Shown here: piece after piece, positions 16,142-24,166 of the stretch
How positions within the stretch are numbered: position 1 is the stretch's first letter
Layout of the letters: each line of letters starts with the position of its first letter
From: PALSA-612 sp963791225
Lineage (GTDB): Bacteria; Actinomycetota; Thermoleophilia; Gaiellales; Gaiellaceae
Reading direction: 5' to 3'
Length of the DNA: 64,000 nucleotides
NCBI GenBank assembly: GCA_963791225.1
Contig: CAWBRV010000007.1
Span: 186,001 to 250,000 of the forward strand
The notes under the pieces: generated by a model
Databases searched by the model: none
Told to the model about the DNA's origin: nothing
Seen by the model: only the letters and a program-made list of their open reading frames with translations
Translations under genes and position numbers: made by a program

Positions 16142-16384
16142 ATGGTCCTTGTCGTCGGGGCGGACGCGGGCGTGGTCTCGGGCGTGCTCGAGCGCGTCGG
16201 CGACGACGACGTGGTCGTGCTCGACGCGTCCGCGGGCAGGCTCTACGCCCTGCTCGGGGAGCTGACCGACCCGCGCGTGTGGTTCATGATCGGCGACGCG
16301 GAGGTGATCCCGCTGCCCGACGGCTCGGCCGACGAGGTGCTCGGCGCGCCGGCCTCGCCCGAGGTCGCACGTGTTTCGAGATGA
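16142..16384 (+). CDS. 80-aa methyltransferase-like miniprotein between mraY and murD
   Basis: The ORF starts at the base after the mraY stop and ends 30 nt before murD. Its whole sequence follows the plan of a class I SAM-methyltransferase core: VLVVGADAGVV (motif I, but with Ala/Asp in place of the GxGxG glycines), VVVLDASAGRLYALL (acidic post-I), then GDAEVIPLPDGSADEVLG (motifs II/III). Nothing remains of the C-terminal half. It may be a relic or a small binding protein kept in the operon. Not described in the standard dcw cluster to my knowledge. Confidence 0.6.
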   Translation: MVLVVGADAGVVSGVLERVGDDDVVVLDASAGRLYALLGELTDPRVWFMIGDAEVIPLPDGSADEVLGAPASPEVARVSR

Positions 16385-16414
16385 CTGGGCTTTCGAGATG
16401 ACCGAGCTTCCACG

Positions 16415-17602
16415 GTGAGCGTCGCGCTGCCGAGCCGCGTCCTCGTCGTCGGGATGGGGCGCTCGGGCGAGGCAGCTCGGAGCGCGCTCGAACGGCGCGG
16501 GGTCGAGGTCGTCACGGCCGATCGCAAGGAAGGCACCGACGACGATCTCGCCCGGCTCGATGGAGTCGGTCTCCTCGTCAAGAGCCCCGGCGTGCCCGGC
16601 GAGAATCCGATCGTGCTGGCCGCCCGGGGGCGGGGTATTCCCGTCTGGAGCGAGAGCGAGCTCGGCTACCGGCTCCTGCCGCCGGTCCACCTCGTCGGCA
16701 TCACCGGCACGAAGGGGAAGACGACGACGGTCAGGCTGCTCGGGGCGATGTTCGCCGAGGCGGGGCGGGACGTGACCCTGGCCGGGAACGAGCACCCGCC
16801 GATCAGCGAGGTCGCCGACGGCGTCGAGGAGGGCGCCTGGCTCGTCTGCGAGCTGACGAGCTTCCAGCTCGAGGACGTCCACGAGCTCGCCTGCGAGATC
16901 GCCGTCCTGCTCAACCTCGAGCCCGACCACCTCGACCGGCACGACTCGTTCGAGGCGTACAGCGCCGCCAAGCTGCGCATCTTCGAGCGCGCCGCGACGG
17001 CGATCGTCCCGCGCGGCAGCGGCCTGCCGGGGATCGAGTTCGCCGCCGACGACGCGCTTCCGGCCGAGCCGCGCATCCTCGGCGGGCACAACCGCGCGAA
17101 CGCCGCCGCCGCCACCCGCGTGGCGCGGGAGATCGGCATCGACGACGACGCGATCGCCCGCGCGCTCGTTTCGTTCCCGGGCGTCGAGCACCGCCTCGAG
17201 CCCGTGGCGGAGATCGACGGCGTCACGTACGTGAACGACTCGAAGGCGACCAACGTCGCGGCCGTGCTCGGTGCCCTCGCCGCTTATGCCGGCGAGCCCG
17301 TGCGGCTGATCGCGGGCGGCCGGGGCAAGGGCCAGGACTTCGGTCCGCTCGCGGCCGGCCTCGGCCCGAATGTCCGCGCCGTATACCTGATCGGTGAGGC
17401 GGCCGACGAACTCGCGGCGGTGATCGGCGAGCGCGCAGTGCTCGTCGGAGACCTGCCCACGGCCGTCGCCCGTGCCGCCACGGATGCCGCGCCCGGCGAT
17501 GTCGTCCTGCTCTCGCCCGCCTGCGCGAGCTTCGACCAGTTCGACGACTTCGTGCATCGCGGCGAGGAGTTCCGGCGCCTGGTGCAGAAACAGGAGGCGT
17601 GA
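16415..17602 (+). CDS. murD: UDP-MurNAc-L-Ala:D-Glu ligase MurD
   Basis: 395-aa cytoplasmic Mur ligase adding D-glutamate. N-terminal VLVVGMGRSGEAA binds the uridine nucleotide; GITGTKGKTTTVRLLG is the ATP loop; NLEPDHLDRHDSFEAY is the conserved central motif; YVNDSKATN lies in the C-terminal domain. It is shorter than the 440-450-aa norm but has all motifs. The GTG start gives the expected N-terminus. The stop overlaps the ftsW start by 4 nt. Confidence 0.95.
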   Translation: MSVALPSRVLVVGMGRSGEAARSALERRGVEVVTADRKEGTDDDLARLDGVGLLVKSPGVPGENPIVLAARGRGIPVWSESELGYRLLPPVHLVGITGTKGKTTTVRLLGAMFAEAGRDVTLAGNEHPPISEVADGVEEGAWLVCELTSFQLEDVHELACEIAVLLNLEPDHLDRHDSFEAYSAAKLRIFERAATAIVPRGSGLPGIEFAADDALPAEPRILGGHNRANAAAATRVAREIGIDDDAIARALVSFPGVEHRLEPVAEIDGVTYVNDSKATNVAAVLGALAAYAGEPVRLIAGGRGKGQDFGPLAAGLGPNVRAVYLIGEAADELAAVIGERAVLVGDLPTAVARAATDAAPGDVVLLSPACASFDQFDDFVHRGEEFRRLVQKQEA

Positions 17603-18840
17603 AGCGAGCGCAGCTCGAGTCGAACGTCCTGGTCCTGGTCACGCTCGCGCTGACCGCGTTCGGGCTCGTGATGGTCTACAGCGCGACCTCGGCCCGCGCG
17701 GTCGACGGCGGCAACGGACGGCCGATGCAGTACCTGACCCGGCAGGCCCTGTTCGCCGGCCTCGGTGTCGTTGCGCTGATCCTGGCCTACCGCACGCCGT
17801 ACGCGTTCTGGCGGCGGCTCGCCCCGAGCCTCGTCCTCGTCAGCCTGGTCATGCTCGCCGGCGTCCTGCTCGTCGGGCAGAGCGTCAACGGCGCCCGCCG
17901 CTGGGTCTCCCTCGGGTCGTTCGCGTTCCAGCCGTCGGAGATCGCGAAGCTCGCGGTCGCCGCCTGGGTGGCCGCCTACCTCTCGCGCGGGCGGACGATG
18001 CCCACGTCGCTGAAGGAGCTCGGCAAGCCGCTCGGGCTCGTCGCCGGCCTCGCCTGCGTGCTGATCCTGGTCGAGCCCGACCTCGGCACCGCGATCGCCC
18101 TCGTCGTGATGCTGGCCGGGATCATGGTCGTCGCCGGGCTCCCCGGCGGCCTGCTTCTTCGCGCGTTCACGATCGTCACGGTCGCCGGCATGCTCGCCAT
18201 CTGGTTCGAGCCGTACCGCCGCGCGCGCGTCTTCAGCTTCCTGAATCCCTGGCACGACCCGCAGGGTGCCGGCTTCCAGGTCGTCCAGGCGATGATCGGG
18301 CTCGGCTCGGGTGGGATCTTCGGAGTCGGGATCGGCCACGGCGTCGTGAAGATCTTCGACCTGCCCGAAGCGCATACGGACATGATCTTCGCGACCGTCG
18401 GCGAGGAGCTCGGCCTCGTCGGCACAGGCGCCGTGATCCTCGCCTACGCGGCGTTCGGCTGGGCAGGGTTCCGGATCGCACTCGCGTGCAAGGACCCGTT
18501 CGGGAAGCTGCTCGCCGCCGGACTGACAGTGCTGATCTGCGGGCAGGCCGCGATCAACCTCGCCGCCGTGCTCGCGATCGCCCCGCTGACCGGGATCACA
18601 CTCCCGTTCGTCTCCTACGGCGGGTCGAGCCTGATCGCCGCGCTCGCCGCGACGGGGATTCTCCTTAACATCGGGAGCGCGGATGCAGTCGAACGCCAAG
18701 CTCGCGTGCGTGATCGCGGCCGGGGGAACGGGCGGACACGTGGCGCCGTCGATCGCCGTCGCCGAAGCCTTGAGCCGCCGCGGCGTGCGGGTGACCTTCG
18801 CCGGGTCGCCGGATCGGCTCGAAGCGCAGCTCGTCCCTGA
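17599..18840 (+). CDS. ftsW: Septal peptidoglycan polymerase FtsW
   Basis: 413-aa SEDS-family glycosyltransferase with about ten membrane helices. FQPSEIAKL, NPWHDPQGAGFQVVQA and LPFVSYGGSSL are diagnostic. It polymerises lipid II at the division site with FtsI. After the last helix there is a very basic tail of about 50 residues (Arg-rich), coded by DNA that also encodes the first 53 codons of murG in another frame. That is an unusually long 158-nt overlap. Confidence 0.95.
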   Translation: MKRAQLESNVLVLVTLALTAFGLVMVYSATSARAVDGGNGRPMQYLTRQALFAGLGVVALILAYRTPYAFWRRLAPSLVLVSLVMLAGVLLVGQSVNGARRWVSLGSFAFQPSEIAKLAVAAWVAAYLSRGRTMPTSLKELGKPLGLVAGLACVLILVEPDLGTAIALVVMLAGIMVVAGLPGGLLLRAFTIVTVAGMLAIWFEPYRRARVFSFLNPWHDPQGAGFQVVQAMIGLGSGGIFGVGIGHGVVKIFDLPEAHTDMIFATVGEELGLVGTGAVILAYAAFGWAGFRIALACKDPFGKLLAAGLTVLICGQAAINLAAVLAIAPLTGITLPFVSYGGSSLIAALAATGILLNIGSADAVERQARVRDRGRGNGRTRGAVDRRRRSLEPPRRAGDLRRVAGSARSAARP

Positions 18841-19753
18841 GGCAGGCTTCGAGTTCGATCCCTTCCGCGTGTCGGGCTTCCCGCGCGAGGCGAGCCTGGC
18901 GCTCCTCCGGTCGCTCGCGCTCGCCGGGCGCGCGCCGTTCGCGTGCCGCGAGATCCTCGCCCGTCGCCGGCCGGACGTGGTGCTCGGCGGCGGCGGCTAC
19001 GTCGGCGGGCCGATGGTTCTCGCCGCGTGGACGCGCCGGATCCCGGCGGCGCTGACCGAGGCCGACTCGCACCTCGGTGTCGCCAACCGGCTCGCTGCGC
19101 CGTTCGCGCACCGTGTCTTCCTTGCGTTTCCGATCGACGGACGGCAGCCCCCGAAGTTCCGCGTCACGGGGCGTCCGGTCCCGTCGCGGTCGCACGCGAC
19201 CTCGCGCGAGGAAGGTCGGCGCAGGTTCGAGCTGCCGCCCGAGGGGCCGGTGCTGCTCGTCTTCGGAGGAAGTCAGGGCGCCCGCAGCCTGAACGAGCTG
19301 GTCGTCCGTGAGCTCGGCGCGGACGGTCCGGCCGTGCTCCACCTGGCCGGCGAGCGCGACTTCGCGGCGCTGCACGGCCGGGTCTCGCGGGCCGACTACC
19401 GGCTGATCCCGTACACCCACGAGTTCGGCGCCGCGCTCGGTGCGTGCGACCTCGTCCTCTCCCGCGCGGGCGGGTCGGTCTACGATCTCGCGCTCGCGGG
19501 CAAGCCGGCCGTGCTCGTTCCCTACCCGCACGCGACCGCCGACCATCAGGCGAAGAACGCGCGCTACTTCGAGCAGGCGGGAGCGGCGGTCGTCGTCGCC
19601 GATTCCGAGCTGGAGCGCGTGCCGGGGCTCCTCCGTGAGCTGCTCGGCGATCCCGCCCGGCTCGCGGAGATGTCCGAGCGGATGCGGTCGGTCGCGCGGC
19701 CCGGTGCGGCCGACGAGATCGCCGAGGAGCTGATCGCACTTGCCGGGCGCTGA
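18683..19753 (+). CDS. murG: Lipid II synthase MurG (GlcNAc transferase)
   Basis: 356-aa peripheral GT-B glycosyltransferase that adds GlcNAc to lipid I. GGTGGH at residues 14-19 is the acceptor loop; VLGGGGYVGGP and the donor-binding FGGSQGARSLNELV and SRAGGSVYDLALAGKPAVLVP segments are intact. Because GGTGGH must lie near the N-terminus, the ATG at 18683 is secure, which makes the overlap with ftsW real unless the tail of ftsW is a frameshift. The end overlaps murC by 14 nt. Confidence 0.95.
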   Translation: MQSNAKLACVIAAGGTGGHVAPSIAVAEALSRRGVRVTFAGSPDRLEAQLVPEAGFEFDPFRVSGFPREASLALLRSLALAGRAPFACREILARRRPDVVLGGGGYVGGPMVLAAWTRRIPAALTEADSHLGVANRLAAPFAHRVFLAFPIDGRQPPKFRVTGRPVPSRSHATSREEGRRRFELPPEGPVLLVFGGSQGARSLNELVVRELGADGPAVLHLAGERDFAALHGRVSRADYRLIPYTHEFGAALGACDLVLSRAGGSVYDLALAGKPAVLVPYPHATADHQAKNARYFEQAGAAVVVADSELERVPGLLRELLGDPARLAEMSERMRSVARPGAADEIAEELIALAGR

Positions 19754-20963
19754 GCTCGCGGGCCGGCGGCTCTGGTTCGTCGGCATCTGCGGCGACGGGA
19801 TGAGCGCGCTCGCGCTGCTCGCGGCGGGGCTGGGGGCAGAGGTCGGCGGCTCGGACATCGGCGAGTCGCGCTTCACTCCGCTGCTCGCGGAGGCAGGGAT
19901 CGCCGTCGTTATCGGGCCCCAGCGGGCCGAGCAAGTGCCTACCGGCGCCGAGGCGGTCTACTCGACCGCGGTGCCGCTCGACAACGTCGAGCTCGCCGCG
20001 GCCGAGCGTGTGCTCCACCGCGGCGATCTCCTGGCGGAGATCGTTGCGGCGCGGCCGTCGATCGTCGTCGGCGGCACGCACGGGAAGACGACCACGGCTG
20101 CGATGATCGCCTACTGCCTCCAGGAGCTCGGTCGCGACCCGGCCTTCGTGCTCGGCACGGAGGTGTCACAGCTCGGCGGCAATGCCCGTGCGGGCAAGGG
20201 GTGGCTCGTGACGGAGGGGGACGAAGCCGACCGCTCGATCGAACGGCTCGAGCCGACGATCGCCGTGCTCACGAACGTCGACTTCGACCACCATGCGACC
20301 TTCGCCTCGCGCGCCGAGGTCGAGCGCCTGTTCGAGGACTGGGTCTCGCAGGCAGGCCAGGTCGTGCGTGGAGACGAGCTCGAGCCGGTCGCCATCGCCC
20401 TTGCCGTGCCCGGGCCGCACAACCGGCGCAACGCGGCGACGGCGCTGGCGGCGCTGGAGCTCGCCGGGGTCGCGCCGGACGAGGCGCTGCCGATTCTCGC
20501 CGCGTACGGCGGAGCCGGCCACCGGTTCGAGCTCCACGGCGAGGCGGCCGGTGTCGAGGTGATCAGCGACTACGGGCACCACCCGGCGGAGATCGCGGTG
20601 ACGATCGCGACAGCCCGCGAGCGCGCCGGCGAGGGGCGCGTGCTCGTCGTCTTCCGTCCCCTCCGCTACTCGCGCACGCGGCACCTGGCGCGTGAGCTGG
20701 CCGCCGCACTCGCGGCCGCGGACGCCGTGGCCGTCGCGGAGGTGTCCGGCGCGAGCGAGCCCCGTCCCGACGGCATCTCCGGCAAGCGGGTCGTCGAGGC
20801 CCTGGCCGAGCTCCGCCCGGGCATGCCGCTCGCCTGGATGCCGGAGCTCGGCGACGCGGCCAGGTACACGGCCCGCCGCGCGCGTGCCGGCGACATTGTC
20901 CTGGCCCAGGGAGCCGATGACGTCGTGAGCGCCGCGAGGGCCGTCCTGGAGGCTCTGCGATGA
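19740..20963 (+). CDS. murC: UDP-MurNAc:L-alanine ligase MurC
   Basis: 407-aa Mur ligase adding the first residue of the stem peptide. FVGICGDGMSALA matches the N-terminal nucleotide loop (usually GIGGxGMS), VVGGTHGKTTTAAM is the ATP loop, and the SDYGHHPAEI motif is present. There is no ATG or GTG between the murG stop and the conserved strand. The only available start is the TTG at 19740, which overlaps murG. The protein is shorter than typical MurC (460-480 aa). Confidence 0.93.
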   Translation: MPGAELAGRRLWFVGICGDGMSALALLAAGLGAEVGGSDIGESRFTPLLAEAGIAVVIGPQRAEQVPTGAEAVYSTAVPLDNVELAAAERVLHRGDLLAEIVAARPSIVVGGTHGKTTTAAMIAYCLQELGRDPAFVLGTEVSQLGGNARAGKGWLVTEGDEADRSIERLEPTIAVLTNVDFDHHATFASRAEVERLFEDWVSQAGQVVRGDELEPVAIALAVPGPHNRRNAATALAALELAGVAPDEALPILAAYGGAGHRFELHGEAAGVEVISDYGHHPAEIAVTIATARERAGEGRVLVVFRPLRYSRTRHLARELAAALAAADAVAVAEVSGASEPRPDGISGKRVVEALAELRPGMPLAWMPELGDAARYTARRARAGDIVLAQGADDVVSAARAVLEALR

Positions 20964-21010
20964 CGACAACGCGGGCGACCCAGGCCGCCGCACAGTTTGG
21001 TTTCCCCCGG

Positions 21011-21034
21011 GGGCGCTTTCGCGCCCTGCCCCCG
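21011..21034 (+). terminator. GC-rich hairpin between murC and murB
   Basis: GGCGC-TTTC-GCGCC (five perfect pairs), flanked by a G run and a C run that extend the stem with a bulge. No T tract follows, so it is a weak terminator candidate or a structured RNA element in the 127-nt murC-murB gap, which holds nothing else clear. Confidence 0.35.
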
Positions 21035-21090
21035 ATGTTGAGGGTAGCGCGAAAATCGTCACGCGTCTGGAACGCAGGTGTGACAAGACC

Positions 21091-22023
21091 GTGACCACGA
21101 GCGCTGAGCTGGGTGCCGCTGCGATCGAGGAACGAGTTCCGCTCGCGCGGCTGACCACGGTCGGGATCGGCGGGCCGGCGCGGGCGTTCGCGCAGCCTCG
21201 CGCGCTCGCCGAGCTGGAGCGCGTAGTCGCCTGGGCATCTGAGCAAGGGTTGCCCATCGTCCCGATTGGGCTCGGCTCGAACCTGCTCGCGGCCGACGAC
21301 GGCGTCGAGGCGCTCGTCGTCCGGCTCACCGGCGAGCTCGCCGCCGTCGAGATTCGCAGCGAGCTGCTCGTCGCCGCTGGCGGAGCTGCGAACGCGGTCT
21401 GCCTCCATCGTGCCCGGCGGGCGGGGCTCGGCGGCTTCGAGTTCGCCTGCGCCATTCCGGGCACGGCTGGAGGAGGCGTGCGAATGAACGCCGGCGCGTA
21501 CGGGAGCGACTGGTCGTACGTGCTCGAGCGGGCGCTGGTCGTGGATCCGGGTGGTGCAGGCTGGCTCACGCGTGTCGAACTCGAGCTCGGTTACCGCCAC
21601 TCGGCACTCCGCCCGGGCCAGATCGTCGCCTGCGTCGAGTTCCGCCTGCGGCCGCGCCCGGCCGAGGAGGTGAAGCGGACGGTCGCCGAGATGAACGCGC
21701 GCCGGAAAGCGACCCAGCCGACGAACAAGAGGACGTTCGGGAGCGTGTTCAAGAACCCGGACCACGAGCTCGGCGCAGGGCGGATGCTCGAGGCGTGCGG
21801 CCTCAAGGGCCACCGGATCGGCGGTGCGCGCATCTCGCCCGTCCACGCGAACTTCATCGAGAACACCGGCGACGCGACGGCGACGGATGCGCTCGCGTTG
21901 ATGGCCGAGGCGAGGCGGCGGGCGCTCGACGAGTTCGGCGTCGTCCTCGAACGCGAGGTGGAGCTCGTCGGGCGCTTCGATCTGCCTTCCATCGGCGAAG
22001 GAAGCGGCGCCGGGCCGGGGTAG
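21091..22023 (+). CDS. murB: UDP-N-acetylenolpyruvoylglucosamine reductase MurB
   Basis: 310-aa FAD- and NADPH-dependent enzyme forming UDP-MurNAc. LTTVGIGGPAR and PIGLGSNLLAADDGV bind FAD; the GTAGGGVRMNAGAYG loop and RTFGSVFKNP (the serine proton donor) are clear; the C-terminal FIENTGDATATDAL segment supports the compact type. The GTG start lies 127 nt after murC. Its presence in dcw between murC and ftsQ is common in Gram-positive bacteria. Confidence 0.95.
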   Translation: MTTSAELGAAAIEERVPLARLTTVGIGGPARAFAQPRALAELERVVAWASEQGLPIVPIGLGSNLLAADDGVEALVVRLTGELAAVEIRSELLVAAGGAANAVCLHRARRAGLGGFEFACAIPGTAGGGVRMNAGAYGSDWSYVLERALVVDPGGAGWLTRVELELGYRHSALRPGQIVACVEFRLRPRPAEEVKRTVAEMNARRKATQPTNKRTFGSVFKNPDHELGAGRMLEACGLKGHRIGGARISPVHANFIENTGDATATDALALMAEARRRALDEFGVVLEREVELVGRFDLPSIGEGSGAGPG

Positions 22024-22054
22024 GAAGCGCGGCTGCGAAGGCGAAGTCAGCCGC

Positions 22055-22882
22055 GTGGCCGGAAAGCGACGACGGCAAGCGCCTGCGCGGGAGCAGACGG
22101 TGACGCTCCCGCGCCGCGCGCCGCGGTTTGCGTCGCGGATCGCGCGCTGGCTGCCGAGCGGCCGGTCGCTGGCGATCGGGTTCGGCCTGGTCGCCGCCGC
22201 GGCGGGCGCGTACGCGATCGCGCGCGAGACGTCGGTCTTCGCCGTGCGCCGGATCGACGTCGAAGGTGCCACGCCGGCGCTGGCGACGCGTATCCGCTCG
22301 GCGCTCGAGCCGCTCGAAGGGGGGAGTCTCGTCTCGTTCAGCCGTTCCGCCGCCGACCACCGGCTGGTCGGATTCCCGCAGATCGCCCGTGTCAGCTACG
22401 ACCGCGATTTCCCGCACACGCTCAAGGTCACGGTCAGCGTCGAGCGGCCGGTCGCCGTGCTCCGGAGGGCGACCGACGCGTGGCTCGTCTCGGCGAGTGG
22501 CCGCGTCCTGGCGACGCTCCAGCCGGGTCACTACCCGCCGCTTCCGCGGATCTGGCTGGCCGGCGAGACGGACGTCACGGTCGGTGCGCAGGTCGAGACC
22601 GGTGATGCGGTTCGCGTTGCCGCTGCTCTCCGCGGGTCCCGCTTCCCGGGCCATGTCGTCGCGGTTCGCGACGACGGCAGCGGCCAGCTCGTGCTCCAAC
22701 TCGAGTCCGGGCGCGAGGTGCGGCTCGGCGACCTCGGCGATCTCGCCGTCAAGCTCGCCGTAGCCGCCGCGATCCTGCCGCGCTCGGAGGGCGCCCTCTA
22801 TGTGGACGTCAGCGTCCCCACGCGAGCGGTTGCAGGCTACGCGACGACCGGAAACGAGGCTCAAGTCTCAGCTGGAGGTTGA
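22055..22882 (+). CDS. ftsQ: Cell division protein FtsQ/DivIB
   Basis: 275-aa bitopic membrane protein. It has a basic N-terminus (1-37), one membrane helix (about 38-56) and a POTRA domain opening with VRRIDVEGA and a conserved FPHTLKVTVSVERPVAVL strand pair. It links FtsL/DivIC with FtsWI in the divisome. No ftsA follows; ftsZ is the next gene, as in other Actinomycetota. Start is GTG 22055. Confidence 0.9.
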   Translation: MAGKRRRQAPAREQTVTLPRRAPRFASRIARWLPSGRSLAIGFGLVAAAAGAYAIARETSVFAVRRIDVEGATPALATRIRSALEPLEGGSLVSFSRSAADHRLVGFPQIARVSYDRDFPHTLKVTVSVERPVAVLRRATDAWLVSASGRVLATLQPGHYPPLPRIWLAGETDVTVGAQVETGDAVRVAAALRGSRFPGHVVAVRDDGSGQLVLQLESGREVRLGDLGDLAVKLAVAAAILPRSEGALYVDVSVPTRAVAGYATTGNEAQVSAGG

Positions 22883-22915
22883 GACTTATCATCCTCCGCA
22901 AGCAGGAGTTTCCGA

Positions 22916-22944
22916 TTGACACGCCAATCAGAAGAGCCTACCCT
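22916..22944 (+). promoter_or_regulatory. ftsZ promoter
   Basis: TTGACA (22916-22921), 17-bp spacer, TACCCT (22939-22944). This is the best consensus promoter in the window. It predicts a start near 22951 and an untranslated leader of about 80 nt, so ftsZ can be expressed apart from the upstream cluster. Confidence 0.85.
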
Positions 22945-23032
22945 GGCATTGGAGAGCCCCTGGTGAGCCAATAACGCTCCAGTAAAGGTTCAGCTTCGCT
23001 CGGTCGATACCCCGCGTGAGAGGCAGAAAGCG

Positions 23033-24139
23033 ATGAGAGGTCAATCCGGAAACTACGTTGCCGTCATCAAGGTCGTCGGAGTCGGCGGCGGCGGCACGAA
23101 CGCCGTCAACCGGATGGTCGACGCGGGCCTCGCCGGCGTCGAGTTCATCGGGGTCAACACGGACGCTCAGGCGCTGCAGATGAGCGACGCGGACGTGAAG
23201 ATCCACATCGGCGAGGCAGCCACCCGCGGGCTCGGCGCAGGCGCGAACCCCGAGGTCGGCCGCGCGGCCGCCCAGGAGACGCGCGACGAGCTGAAGGAGG
23301 CGCTGAAGGGCTCCGACATGGTCTTCGTCACGGCCGGCGAGGGCGGCGGCACCGGGACCGGCGCAGCACCGATCGTCGCCGACCTGGCGCTCGAGGTCGG
23401 TGCGCTGACCGTCGGTGTCGTCACGCGACCGTTCTCGTTCGAGGGTCGCCGGCGGGCCGAGATCGCGCAGCAGGGTATCGCTGCGCTTCAGCAGCGCGTC
23501 GACACCGTGATCGTGATCGAGAACGACCGGCTGCTGCAGGTCATCGACAAGGACACGTCGGTCGTGGACGCGTTCCGCCTGGCGGACGACGTCCTCAGGC
23601 AGGGCGTGCAGGGGATCACCGACCTGATCACGATCCCCGGCCTGATCAACCTCGACTTCGCCGACGTGCGCACGATCATGCGCGAGGCCGGCAGCGCGCT
23701 GATGGGCATCGGGATCGCGCACGGGGAGAATCGTGCGAGCGAGGCGGCGCAGAAGGCCGTGTCCTCGCCGCTCCTCGACTCGTCGATCGACGGCGCGACC
23801 GGCATCCTCCTGAACGTCACCGGCCCTGCCGACATGGGCCTGTTCGAGGTCAACGAGGCGGCCGAGGTCGTGACCGCCGCCGCATCCGGCGACGCGAACA
23901 TCATCTTCGGAGCGGTCATCGACGAGGCGATGGGCGACGACCTGCGCGTCACGGTGATCGCAACCGGCTTCGGCGAGCAGCATCGCCGCCGGCGCCGGGC
24001 GACGCCGACGGGCGAGGAGCGCCCGCACCGCGAGCCCGTCGCGACGCCTGCCGCGGCGCCGCGCGAGTCGAGGCCGTCCGAGAGCTTCGACATCCCGGAC
24101 GAGGTGCTCGACGTGCCCTCGTTCCTCCGCGACTCTTAG
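23033..24139 (+). CDS. ftsZ: Cell division GTPase FtsZ
   Basis: 368-aa tubulin homologue that forms the Z ring. The GTP signature GGGTGTG is at residues 104-110, preceded by the VGVGGGGTNAVNRM loop. The T7 synergy region and C-terminal domain are normal. A short Pro/Arg-rich linker (about 318-350) leads to the conserved tail DIPDEVLDVPSFLRDS, which binds membrane tethers such as SepF. No sepF, ftsA or wag31 is next to it. GAGAGG upstream of the ATG acts as ribosome binding site. Confidence 0.98.
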   Translation: MRGQSGNYVAVIKVVGVGGGGTNAVNRMVDAGLAGVEFIGVNTDAQALQMSDADVKIHIGEAATRGLGAGANPEVGRAAAQETRDELKEALKGSDMVFVTAGEGGGTGTGAAPIVADLALEVGALTVGVVTRPFSFEGRRRAEIAQQGIAALQQRVDTVIVIENDRLLQVIDKDTSVVDAFRLADDVLRQGVQGITDLITIPGLINLDFADVRTIMREAGSALMGIGIAHGENRASEAAQKAVSSPLLDSSIDGATGILLNVTGPADMGLFEVNEAAEVVTAAASGDANIIFGAVIDEAMGDDLRVTVIATGFGEQHRRRRRATPTGEERPHREPVATPAAAPRESRPSESFDIPDEVLDVPSFLRDS

Positions 24140-24153
24140 CCTCGTCGCGCCGT

Positions 24154-24159
24154 TAGCAT
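24154..24159 (+). promoter_or_regulatory. -10 hexamer of leaderless gcvT
   Basis: TAGCAT ends 7 nt before the GTG at 24167. It would give the glycine-cleavage operon its own leaderless transcript, only 15 nt after the ftsZ stop. Confidence 0.55.
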
Positions 24160-24166
24160 CCGGGCC

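Noticed and set aside
14423..17557. Very long open frame on the minus strand across murF-murD (over 1,000 codons)
   Set aside because: It is antisense to four conserved genes and its translation is rich in Arg, Asp and His without any domain. Such frames arise in high-GC DNA because stop codons are rare opposite GC-biased codons.
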